Shown here piece after piece: positions 44,215 to 51,483 of a DNA stretch of 64,000 bases (position 1 is the first letter of the stretch; each line of letters starts with the position of its first letter). A program made the position numbers and the translations under genes. The notes below the pieces were generated by a model. That model was not told the DNA's origin. It saw nothing but the letters and a program-made list of their open reading frames with translations, and searched no databases. The stretch is from Liquorilactobacillus nagelii DSM 13675. Lineage in GTDB: Bacteria > Bacillota > Bacilli > Lactobacillales > Lactobacillaceae. The DNA is taken from NCBI RefSeq assembly GCF_019444005.1, contig NZ_CP049304.1, positions 1 through 64,000 of the forward strand. Reading direction: 5' to 3'.

Positions 44215-44880
44215 ATGTATCGTTTTTTTGCACAACCACAAATTAACACCCGTACACGCTCATTAATTGGTTATGAGATGTTGATTCGCGAAGCAGATGC
44301 GGCAGGCTGGCGTTTGCCCCAAAGCTTTTCAGCAATTCCGTTAGACGCACAAATTAGCTTAATTAAATTAGCTGGTCGTGAATTAGCGTTAAAAGTAGAA
44401 TCAATTTCTTTTAATCTCGATCAACAACAGTTTATGAATGATCAGATGGCAGCGGCTTTATGTCAGGCCCAGTTAATGATTTATCCGTTGACGGTCGTAG
44501 TTGAATTGACTGAGGATCAAGCGAGTCATGCGATTGATCCGCAAGCATTACAGAAAAGAGTTAGGTTATACCTTAGCTATGGTATGGAACTAAGTATAGA
44601 TGATGTTAGTACTGGCGAAAATACCTATGAGAAAATCAAGTATTTGTTACCGTTAGCGTCAGAAATTAAAGTCCCATTACAAAATTTTCGTCAAGAAAAA
44701 CGTGAAGCAGAAATTCCTGGTCAATTAATTTTTTGGCGTCAAATAGCACGCAATCACAATTTACGTTTGATTGTCGAGGGGGTTGAGACGCCCTCTGATG
44801 AAGAATTGCTCGATGAACTTGATTTGCCATTACGACAAGGATATTATTACGGGAGACCACATTTATTTAAGTTGCAATAA
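44215..44880 (+). CDS. EAL-domain cyclic-di-GMP phosphodiesterase-like protein
   Basis: A 221-aa stand-alone EAL domain. Catalytic positions are largely kept: E21 in GYEMLIRE (the EAL motif is degenerate as EML), the Asn of SFNLD, the Glu of VVELTE, the paired Asp of SIDDVSTGENTY, Lys of EIKVPL, Glu of IVEGVET and Gln of RQGYYYGRP. The loop usually reading DDFGTGYS is altered. It could hydrolyse cyclic di-GMP, or only bind it. There is no GGDEF protein in the window and such proteins are rare in lactobacilli outside motile groups. Confidence 0.83.
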   Translation: MYRFFAQPQINTRTRSLIGYEMLIREADAAGWRLPQSFSAIPLDAQISLIKLAGRELALKVESISFNLDQQQFMNDQMAAALCQAQLMIYPLTVVVELTEDQASHAIDPQALQKRVRLYLSYGMELSIDDVSTGENTYEKIKYLLPLASEIKVPLQNFRQEKREAEIPGQLIFWRQIARNHNLRLIVEGVETPSDEELLDELDLPLRQGYYYGRPHLFKLQ

Positions 44881-44916
44881 AATAACGAATATTTTATCGT
44901 GTTACTAACAAAAATT

Positions 44917-44962
44917 AAAACACCGCCGTCAGTCTGGTAATCAGCTACGGCGGTGTTTTGTT
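44917..44962. terminator. bidirectional terminator
   Basis: AAAACACCGCCGT pairs perfectly with ACGGCGGTGTTTT between convergent genes. Confidence 0.9.
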
Positions 44963-45165
44963 TAATCCAAAAAATAATTATATAAATCCCCGATACTTGT
45001 TCCTTTGAAATTAACATCTTTTTGATCGGCTACTTTTACATCGACCACTCGATAGTGGTCTTGAAGTGATGGTACCTCAAGTTGCTCGTCAGCTACAAAA
45101 TCCGCAGGTGATTTAAAATCAATAGTATGTCTTTCTCCATTTATTAGGTAAATGATCTCTAACAT
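44962..45165 (-). CDS. small protein, DUF4649-like
   Basis: A 67-aa soluble acidic protein starting MLEIIYLINGERHTIDFKSP. AAAGGAG lies 9 nt before ATG 45165; a longer reading frame to 45441 has no ribosome binding site and overlaps the lactate oxidase gene, so it is rejected. The size and opening resemble DUF4649 proteins of lactobacilli, a tentative match. Function unknown. It is divergent from lactate oxidase. Confidence 0.62.
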   Translation of the reverse strand: MLEIIYLINGERHTIDFKSPADFVADEQLEVPSLQDHYRVVDVKVADQKDVNFKGTSIGDLYNYFLD

Positions 45166-45253
45166 AACCAGGATCTCCTTTCTTGATTTGTATTTAGTAT
45201 ACACGCTTAAATCTACAATTAAAAATGTTTTAGCGGATAAACTAAAAAAAGTC

Positions 45254-45282
45254 TTGACATAAACAATAAAAACTAATACGAT
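45254..45282 (+). promoter_or_regulatory. promoter of the lactate oxidase gene
   Basis: TTGACA (45254-45259), 17-nt spacer, TACGAT (45277-45282), then an A-rich leader and AAAGGAGA before ATG 45323. A good vegetative promoter. Confidence 0.75.
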
Positions 45283-45322
45283 ATATTTGTGATAAAAAAG
45301 GTAACAAAAAAAGGAGAACGAC

Positions 45323-46426
45323 ATGACAACTATTAATGGATACGAACAAAGCGATCGCGAAGAAAAACTGGATATTTTAAATTTACCTTCCTTGGAAGCT
45401 GAAGCCAAAAAGATTATTCCCAAGGGTGGATTTGGGTACATTAGTGGTGGCTCAGAAGATGAATGGACTTTACATGAAAATACAACAGCTTTTAACCATG
45501 TTCAAATTATTCCTCGAGCTTTGACAGATATGGAGCAGCCAACAACAGCAACTTCGGTCTTTGGCATCAATCTTAAAACACCAATTATGATGGCTCCGGC
45601 AGCAGCTCAAGGTTTAGCTCATTCTCGAGGTGAAGAAGCCACGGCTGAGGGATTAGCGCAAGCCGGTGGTCTAATGGCTCAAAGCACCTATTCTTCAACT
45701 TCGATTGCTGATACAGCAGCAGCTGGTAAAGGTGCACCACAATTTTTCCAGTTATATATGAGTAAGGACTGGGACTTTAATCGGAGTTTACTTGATGAGG
45801 CAGTTAAAGCCGGTGCTAAGGGCATTATTTTGACAGTCGATGCTACTGTTGATGGTTATCGTGAATCAGATATTATTAATAATTTCCAATTTCCAATTCC
45901 AATGGCAAATCTTGCAAAGTTTTCTGAAGGTGATGGTAAGGGAAAAGGAATCATGGAAATTTATGCAGCAGCTGCCCAAAAAATTGCTCCAGCTGATGTT
46001 CGTAAAATTGCTGAATATACTCATTTACCAGTAATTGTTAAAGGAATAGAAAGTGCTGAAGATGCTTTATTGGCAATTGGTGCCGGTGCTCAAGGAATTT
46101 ATGTATCCAACCATGGTGGACGACAGTTAAATGGTGGACCAGCAGCATTTGATGTTTTACATGAAGTGGCCCAAGCAGTTGATCATCGAGTACCAGTAAT
46201 TTTTGATAGTGGGGTCCGCCGTGGATCACATGTCTTTAAAGCATTGGCTAGTGGAGCTGATTTAGTAGCTTTAGCTCGGCCAGTAATCTATGGGTTGGCT
46301 TTAGGTGGTGCCCAAGGTGTCGCTTCGGTTATTAATCATTTGAATGATGAGTTGAAAATAGATATGCAATTAGCTGGAACTAAAACGATTGAAGATGTGA
46401 AGCAAGCAAAACTGATTCGTCACTAA
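45323..46426 (+). CDS. lctO: L-lactate oxidase
   Basis: FMN enzyme oxidising L-lactate to pyruvate with oxygen, forming hydrogen peroxide. The 367-aa protein has MAPAAAQGLAHSRGEEATAEG, FFQLYMSKDWDFNRSLL, LTVDATVDGYRESD and YVSNHGGRQLNGGPAAFDVL with the catalytic histidine, then FDSGVRRGSHVFKALASGAD for FMN phosphate binding. It is monocistronic with a good promoter and terminator. Other alpha-hydroxyacid oxidases are possible, but the lactic-acid-bacterial lactate oxidase pattern is close. Confidence 0.92.
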   Translation: MTTINGYEQSDREEKLDILNLPSLEAEAKKIIPKGGFGYISGGSEDEWTLHENTTAFNHVQIIPRALTDMEQPTTATSVFGINLKTPIMMAPAAAQGLAHSRGEEATAEGLAQAGGLMAQSTYSSTSIADTAAAGKGAPQFFQLYMSKDWDFNRSLLDEAVKAGAKGIILTVDATVDGYRESDIINNFQFPIPMANLAKFSEGDGKGKGIMEIYAAAAQKIAPADVRKIAEYTHLPVIVKGIESAEDALLAIGAGAQGIYVSNHGGRQLNGGPAAFDVLHEVAQAVDHRVPVIFDSGVRRGSHVFKALASGADLVALARPVIYGLALGGAQGVASVINHLNDELKIDMQLAGTKTIEDVKQAKLIRH

Positions 46427-46437
46427 TTAATTAGAAA

Positions 46438-46469
46438 AGCAGGGCTGACATTTCAGTCCTGTTTTTTTT
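46438..46469 (+). terminator. terminator after lctO
   Basis: CAGGGCTGA pairs with TCAGTCCTG and T8 follows. Confidence 0.87.
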
Positions 46470-46534
46470 GCTAATTAGTAAGGGTTTTGTTTTAATAGAA
46501 TTAATTAAAAAGAACAAGACAGGAATGGGTAACC

Positions 46535-47119
46535 TTGAAAGAAGAACTTAAAAGTTTAGTTCAAGCGATTATGGCTGATCCAGAGAATCAAAAATATACT
46601 GAACGCGCAATTCGACCATTATTTACAGTTGATCCGCAAGCAAAAATTTTGATTGTTGGTCAAGCTCCAGGACTTAAAGCTGAGCAAACTCAAAAAATGT
46701 GGAACGACGCCAGCGGTAAAAAGTTGCGGCACTGGATGGGGATTACACCAGCAGAGTTTTATTGTCCAGCTAAAATTGCAATTTTGCCGCTTGATTTTTA
46801 TTATCCTGGTCGAGGCAAAAGTGGTGATCTTCCTCCACGAAAAGAATTTGCTGCCAAATGGCATCCGCAATTGTGGAAGTATCTACCACAGGTCAAGTTG
46901 ACTTTGCTGGTTGGAAGTTATGCACAGCATTTTTACTTGCGGCAGCCTAACTCAACCCGATTAACAACTACTGTTAGAGAATATCGAAAATATCTACCAC
47001 GGTATTTTCCATTAGTGCATCCGTCGCCACTGAATTATGGGTGGTTAAAAAAGAATCCGTGGTTTGAAAATGAGGTTGTTTCAGAATTACAATATCGAGT
47101 TAAGTCTGTTTTGAATTAA
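46535..47119 (+). CDS. uracil-DNA glycosylase superfamily protein
   Basis: A 194-aa protein. ILIVGQAPGLKAEQT is motif 1 of the UDG fold and LVHPSPLNYGWLKKN is motif 2 with the HPSP loop. RGKSGDLPPRKEFAAKWHP is typical of the small Firmicutes group sometimes called YqfB/UDG-like. Real uracil excision is unproven for this group. TTG 46535 follows AGGAATGGG. The DUF488 gene begins 20 nt downstream, probably in the same transcript. Confidence 0.8.
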   Translation: MKEELKSLVQAIMADPENQKYTERAIRPLFTVDPQAKILIVGQAPGLKAEQTQKMWNDASGKKLRHWMGITPAEFYCPAKIAILPLDFYYPGRGKSGDLPPRKEFAAKWHPQLWKYLPQVKLTLLVGSYAQHFYLRQPNSTRLTTTVREYRKYLPRYFPLVHPSPLNYGWLKKNPWFENEVVSELQYRVKSVLN

Positions 47120-47139
47120 GGTAAAAAAGAGGTTCAAAA

Positions 47140-47502
47140 ATGCAAATCAAATTAGTTAGGATCTATCAAAAGACGTCAAATTTTACTGGTTATCGAATCT
47201 TAGTCGACCGTTTATGGCCGCGTGGTATTTCAAAGGAAAGTGCCCATCTAGATCAATGGTTTAAAGAAATTGGTCCAAGTAAAAGTTTACGCCAGTGGTT
47301 TAATCATGATCCGGCAAAATTTTATGAATTTCGTGATAAATATTTGCTTGAATTAAAACAAAATCCCCAAGCCAAAACTTTTATTCAGCTTGTTTCACAA
47401 CAACTGATGCAGCAGGATGTAATTTTTTTATTTGGTGCCAAAGATTTACAGCATAATCAAGCAGTTGTTTTAAAGCAATTTGTTGAACAGCGGTTATCTT
47501 GA
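47140..47502 (+). CDS. DUF488 family protein
   Basis: A 120-aa protein. YRILVDRLWPRGISKESAHL, DQWFKEIGPSKSLRQWFNHD and the C-terminal VIFLFGAKDLQHNQAVVLKQ are the defining blocks of DUF488, whose biochemical role is unknown. ATG 47140 follows AGAGG. The stop is just before the riboflavin leader. Confidence 0.87.
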   Translation: MQIKLVRIYQKTSNFTGYRILVDRLWPRGISKESAHLDQWFKEIGPSKSLRQWFNHDPAKFYEFRDKYLLELKQNPQAKTFIQLVSQQLMQQDVIFLFGAKDLQHNQAVVLKQFVEQRLS

Positions 47503-47507
47503 TGTAC

Positions 47508-47536
47508 TTGTATTTTTAAGTGAAATATAGTATTCT
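47508..47536 (+). promoter_or_regulatory. candidate promoter of the rib operon
   Basis: TTGTAT (47508-47513) and TATTCT (47531-47536) with a 17-nt spacer, about 20 nt before the riboswitch. Moderate match. Confidence 0.45.
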
Positions 47537-47555
47537 TCTTTTGATAACTGAATAG

Positions 47556-47684
47556 ATTTCTTCGGGGCAGGGTGAAATTCCCGACCGACGGTGACAACTA
47601 GTAAGTTGAAGTCCGTGACCCGCGTTATGCGGTGGATCCAGTGTGAGTCTGGGACCGACAGTAAAGTCTGGATGAGAGAAGAAA
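47556..47684 (+). ncRNA. FMN riboswitch (RFN element)
   Basis: The conserved RFN blocks appear in order: CTTCGGGGCAGGGTG, AAATTCCCGACCGACGGTG, AGTCCGTGACCCGC, GGTGGATCCAGTGTGAGTC, TGGGACCGACAGTAAAGTC and GGATGAGAGAAG. The outer stem is TTCTTC with GAAGAA. Bound FMN should favour the terminator at 47769 and switch off riboflavin synthesis. The sequence CGGGGCAG (47563-47570) is an exact complement of CTGCCCCG (47768-47775) in the terminator, a possible anti-terminator pairing. Confidence 0.95.
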
Positions 47685-47768
47685 AATTTGATTTTTAATG
47701 AGATTTACTGTTTTGGATTTTTGTGTTATCCAGCTCAGTTGAAATCTTATTTAGCTTTCAAAAATTCT

Positions 47769-47801
47769 GCCCCGCATAAAAAATAATGCGGGGCTTTTTT
47801 T
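47769..47801 (+). terminator. riboswitch-controlled terminator
   Basis: GCCCCGCAT pairs with ATGCGGGGC, followed by T7, between the riboswitch aptamer and ribD. Confidence 0.9.
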
Positions 47802-47833
47802 GTGGGGTGATTTAAGTTACGAAAAGAGATTAT

Positions 47834-48880
47834 ATGCAATTGGCAAGTGAGCTTGCTAAAAAAGGTCAGGGAAAAACTTGGACTAATCCGTTAGTTGGTG
47901 CGGTGATTGTTAAAAATCAAGAAATTTTGGCTTGCGGCTTTCACCATCAATTCGGGGAACCGCATGCTGAAATCAACGCACTAAATCAGCTAACGAAGCT
48001 TGCGGCCGCTCGTGGAGCAACCATGTATGTCACATTGGAACCTTGCAGTCATTATGGGAAAACACCACCTTGTGCTAAAAAAATAGTTGAGGTTGGCTTT
48101 TCTAGGGTAATAATTGGACAACTTGATCCTAATCCTCTGGTTGCTGGAAAAGGTTGCCAAATTTTGCGACAAGCTGGGATTAAAGTTGAAATTTTAAATC
48201 AAACTCAGCAATTGAATCCAGCTTATAACTTTTTTTATCGGCATCAGCGTCCTTGGGTTACTCTTAAATATGCAATGAGTTTTGATGGAAAAATCAATGC
48301 TCAAAGCGGGGTTAGGAGTATCTTAACTGGTCCAGCAACTTTTGCAGATACGCAGCAATTGCGAGCGCAGCAACAGGCAATATTAATTGGTGAGAACACT
48401 TTAAAAGTCGATGATCCACAACTGACAGTTCGCTTAGCTAACCTTTTATATCCGCCAGTCAGAGTTGTTTTAGTTAATGATGCGGATCAACTTGATTTGA
48501 GTTTACGATTGTTTAAGTCAACTGCTCCGATTTTGTTATTGAGTCGTAAGAAATCCAAGCGAGAATGGCCGCCACAGGTGACGGTCTTAACCGACGATGA
48601 GTGGTCATCACAAAAAGTAATCCAGTTATTATATCAGCGTGGAATCCAGTCATTACTAATTGAAGGTGGTGCACAGATTCAAGCAGATTATTTAGGAGCT
48701 GGAATTGTTGATCGGTTGGTTATTTATCTGACTCCTCACATTTTTGGTGGAATAGGTTTACCAGCAGCATTCGGCAAAGCGACTCCTAATTTCATTAACT
48801 ACAGAGTAATAAATCAGCAACAAATCGGTGAAGATTTTCGCTTTGAACTTATCAGAACTAAGGAGGAGTCAAATGTTTAG
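47834..48880 (+). CDS. ribD: riboflavin biosynthesis deaminase-reductase RibD
   Basis: Two-domain enzyme: deaminase (residues 1 to about 140, zinc site HAEINAL and EPCSHYGKTPPCAKK) then reductase (TLKYAMSFDGKIN; IEGGAQIQADYL), 348 aa from ATG 47834. Homologues begin about six residues earlier, and coding continues upstream as ...KRDYMQLA without an ATG, GTG or TTG before an in-frame stop at 47813. GGGGTGA (47804-47810) is spaced for a start near GTT 47816 or ACG 47819. So either the protein is slightly short or an unusual start is used. Confidence 0.9.
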   Translation: MQLASELAKKGQGKTWTNPLVGAVIVKNQEILACGFHHQFGEPHAEINALNQLTKLAAARGATMYVTLEPCSHYGKTPPCAKKIVEVGFSRVIIGQLDPNPLVAGKGCQILRQAGIKVEILNQTQQLNPAYNFFYRHQRPWVTLKYAMSFDGKINAQSGVRSILTGPATFADTQQLRAQQQAILIGENTLKVDDPQLTVRLANLLYPPVRVVLVNDADQLDLSLRLFKSTAPILLLSRKKSKREWPPQVTVLTDDEWSSQKVIQLLYQRGIQSLLIEGGAQIQADYLGAGIVDRLVIYLTPHIFGGIGLPAAFGKATPNFINYRVINQQQIGEDFRFELIRTKEESNV

Positions 48881-49475
48881 CGGAATTATTGTGACACAAG
48901 GTCGCTTGAAAGGTTTGATAAAAACTGCTTCAAAGATTAGTTTGACAATTACTGTTTCCGATACTTCCAAACTAGCTAAGAAAACTGGCGACAGCATTGC
49001 AGTTAACGGAATTTGTTTAACTGTTACTCAACTTGATGCAACCGAGTTTAGGGTTGATTTAATGCCAGAAACTTTGCGGCGAACCAATTTGCAAAAAATT
49101 AGACAAGGAGCATTAGTTAATCTTGAACCGGCTTTATTGCCGACAACTCGGATTGCTGGTCATTTTGTTTTAGGACATGTTGATACAACGGCAATGGTGG
49201 TTAAACGAGAAAATGAACAAACAGCACTGATTTTGACTTTTCAAGTATCTAAAAAGTATTTGCCGTTTATCGCTGAAAAAGGATCAATCGCGATTAATGG
49301 AGTTAGTTTAACGGTAATGGCAGTTGATCAAAGTGGGTTCAGTGTTAGTTTGATCCCGTTAACTCAACAGATTACGAACTTAGGAAGTTTGCAAGTAGGT
49401 GAGCAGGTAAATGTTGAGGTAGATGTTTTAAGTCGGTATCTTTTGCGACAAGAGGAGGTAAGTAATGAAAGCTAA
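48873..49475 (+). CDS. ribE: riboflavin synthase alpha subunit
   Basis: Dismutates two lumazine molecules to riboflavin. The 200-aa protein has two similar lumazine-binding domains: MFSGIIVTQGRLKG...SIAVNGICLTV and FVLGHVDTTAMV...SIAINGVSLTVMAV. ATG 48873 follows AAGGAGG inside the end of ribD, overlapping it by 8 nt. The 3' end overlaps ribBA by 11 nt, so the operon is translationally coupled. Confidence 0.94.
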   Translation: MFSGIIVTQGRLKGLIKTASKISLTITVSDTSKLAKKTGDSIAVNGICLTVTQLDATEFRVDLMPETLRRTNLQKIRQGALVNLEPALLPTTRIAGHFVLGHVDTTAMVVKRENEQTALILTFQVSKKYLPFIAEKGSIAINGVSLTVMAVDQSGFSVSLIPLTQQITNLGSLQVGEQVNVEVDVLSRYLLRQEEVSNES

Positions 49476-50685
49476 ACAAATTATTGAGCGTGTAGAGCAA
49501 GCGGTGAATGTTTTAAAACAGGGTGGATTAGTAGTTGTTACTGATGATGAACAGCGTGAAGCCGAAGGAGACTTAATTGGTTTAGCAGAATTTGTCACCC
49601 CTACAACCGTTAACAAAATGGTGACGAAAGCACGTGGATTGTTATGTGTTCCATTAGCCCCACAGGTTGCTCAGCGTTTAGGATTACGGCCAATGAGTGC
49701 CAACTCTACCGATGCTTTTCATACGGCTTTTACTGTGAGTGTTGATGCTAAAAAGACGGTTACTGGGATTTCAGCTTTTGATCGAGCAACCACAATAAAA
49801 AAATTAGCCGATCCAGCAGCTCAACTAACCGATTTTTACCAGCCAGGCCACATTTTCCCATTGATAGCCAAAGAACATGGTGTTTTGGAACGCGGCGGAC
49901 ATACTGAAGCTGCCGTTGATTTAGCAAAATTAGCAGGTGCGCAACCAGTCGCTTATATTATGGAAATTTTAAAAAAAGATGGAACAATGGCTCGTCGCAA
50001 AGATTTAAAAGCTTTTGCTGAAGGAATGCAATTACCGTTGATATCAATTGAGGATTTACAAACGTATCGTTATTTGAAAAATATCGATGTTGCAAATTCA
50101 GCGGTTCATATTAAGCTCCCCACCCGCTATGGAGATTTTTTAGTTGAAGCATTTACGACATTTGATGGTAAGGAACCGACGTTGTTGATATCTAAAGGAA
50201 AGATCAAGCTGGACCAACCATTGCTGCTCCGTTTGCATTCGGAATGTCTAACGGGTGATTTGTTAGGGTCTAAACGTTGTGATTGTGGTGATCAGTTGGA
50301 ACTATCATTGAAAAAAATTGCGGCTGCCAAAAATGGAGCAGTTTTATATTTGCGACAAGAAGGACGCAGTATTGGTCTTTTGAATAAATTAAAAGCCTAT
50401 CAATTACAACAACAAGCTAACTTAGATACGGTAGCTGCTAACTTGGCTTTAGGATTTGAAGCCGATCAGCGTGATTATGGAATAGCAGCGGCAATTTTGC
50501 ACCAAAAAGGAGTTACTCAGGTTGACTTATTGACTAATAATCCCGATAAAGTTAATCAACTTGAAGATTTGGGGATCGAAGTATGTCGACGAATTGGTTT
50601 GGAAGGTAAGGTTTATCCTGAGAACTTGGACTATCTAAAAACCAAAAAATCACAGATGGGACATCTACTTAAGGAGGTCAACTAA
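49465..50685 (+). CDS. ribBA: bifunctional DHBP synthase / GTP cyclohydrolase II
   Basis: A 406-aa fusion. The N-terminal half makes dihydroxybutanone phosphate from ribulose-5-phosphate (VVTDDEQREAEGDLIG; CVPLAP; PGHIFPLIAKEHGVLERGGHTEAAVDLAKLAG region). The C-terminal half opens GTP (LRLHSECLTGDLLGSKRCDC, zinc cysteines; LYLRQEGRSIGL). In the first motif the usual Asn of REN is Ala (REA). AGGAGG precedes ATG 49465. Overlaps ribE and shares one base with ribH. Confidence 0.94.
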   Translation: MKAKQIIERVEQAVNVLKQGGLVVVTDDEQREAEGDLIGLAEFVTPTTVNKMVTKARGLLCVPLAPQVAQRLGLRPMSANSTDAFHTAFTVSVDAKKTVTGISAFDRATTIKKLADPAAQLTDFYQPGHIFPLIAKEHGVLERGGHTEAAVDLAKLAGAQPVAYIMEILKKDGTMARRKDLKAFAEGMQLPLISIEDLQTYRYLKNIDVANSAVHIKLPTRYGDFLVEAFTTFDGKEPTLLISKGKIKLDQPLLLRLHSECLTGDLLGSKRCDCGDQLELSLKKIAAAKNGAVLYLRQEGRSIGLLNKLKAYQLQQQANLDTVAANLALGFEADQRDYGIAAAILHQKGVTQVDLLTNNPDKVNQLEDLGIEVCRRIGLEGKVYPENLDYLKTKKSQMGHLLKEVN

Positions 50686-51155
50686 TGAAAGAATATGTTG
50701 GGAATTATGATGGAGAAAAGCAGCGAATTGGAATTGTGATTGCCAAATTTAATGATTTAGTAACTAAACGGTTGTTGGAAGGTGCGCGGCAAACTTTGTT
50801 TCAAGCTGGAGTGACGGCGGAAAATATTGAAGTTTATTGGGTACCTGGAGCATTTGAGATTCCGCGAACAGCCAGATTATTAAGCGAGTCTGGTCGAGTT
50901 AAAGGTATTATTGCTCTAGGAGCAGTTGTTCGTGGTGAAACTGCGCATTTTGATTATGTTTGTGCCGCTGCCGCTAATGGAATTGCCGAAATTTCACTCC
51001 AAGGAGCTGTTCCCGTAATGTTTGGTGTTCTAACTACAGATACAATGGATCAAGCATTGAACCGGGCTGGTGGTAAGGCAGGCAATAAAGGTAGTGAATG
51101 CGCGCTGGCCCTCTTAGAGATGGTTTCTTTACAACAGCAAATTCAAAAGATTTGA
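50685..51155 (+). CDS. ribH: 6,7-dimethyl-8-ribityllumazine synthase
   Basis: Condenses the two riboflavin precursors into lumazine; forms large cages with RibE in relatives. The 156-aa protein shows IGIVIAKFNDLVTKRLLEGA, YWVPGAFEIPRTARLL, ALGAVVRGETAHFDYVC and GVLTTDTMDQALNRAGGKAGNKG. ATG 50685 reuses the last base of the ribBA stop, behind AAGGAGG. Last gene of the operon. Confidence 0.95.
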   Translation: MKEYVGNYDGEKQRIGIVIAKFNDLVTKRLLEGARQTLFQAGVTAENIEVYWVPGAFEIPRTARLLSESGRVKGIIALGAVVRGETAHFDYVCAAAANGIAEISLQGAVPVMFGVLTTDTMDQALNRAGGKAGNKGSECALALLEMVSLQQQIQKI

Positions 51156-51260
51156 TGAAATGCTCAAAAAAGATAATAAACTAGTTGAAACTTAAGTGCC
51201 TAAATTATCTATTCAATTCCCGAAGTATTCGCGATGATTGACAAAATCTGGCAGTTATTC

Positions 51261-51309
51261 GATTGAGCGCAGATTTGAACATATTGAAAAACAACCAATA
51301 AGATGTTTT
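51261..51309. repeat. 49-nt sequence shared with 60543-60591
   Basis: GATTGAG...TAAGATGTTTT matches 60543-60591 at 39 of 49 positions without gaps. The minus-strand reading KTSYWLFFNMFKSALN is similar to KTSCWLFFKLFKMALN at the other site, so both may derive from one mobile element. The surrounding gap (51156-51409) shows no intact frame. Confidence 0.5.
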
Positions 51310-51408
51310 AAAACCTATCTTATGTGTTATTCTCAGATTATAAATCGGGAACAAATAAATCTTTTAGAAAAATAAGTATGCTAAAAAATTATAAATTAAT
51401 AGCAAAAA

Positions 51409-51452
51409 AATAATCCGTTTCAGCTTTCTTATTAAGCTGGCGGTTTATTTTT
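51409..51452. terminator. bidirectional hairpin between ribH and the minus-strand membrane gene
   Basis: CCG...CAGCTT pairs with AAGCTG...CGG and both sides have T or A runs. Confidence 0.75.
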
Positions 51453-51483
51453 GTTAGTTCAGTCAAATTTTAATGTGACCGCG

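Noticed and set aside
45166..45441. Longer N-terminus for the 67-aa protein before lactate oxidase
   Set aside because: It overlaps the lactate oxidase promoter and start, and has no ribosome binding site. AAAGGAG clearly marks ATG 45165.
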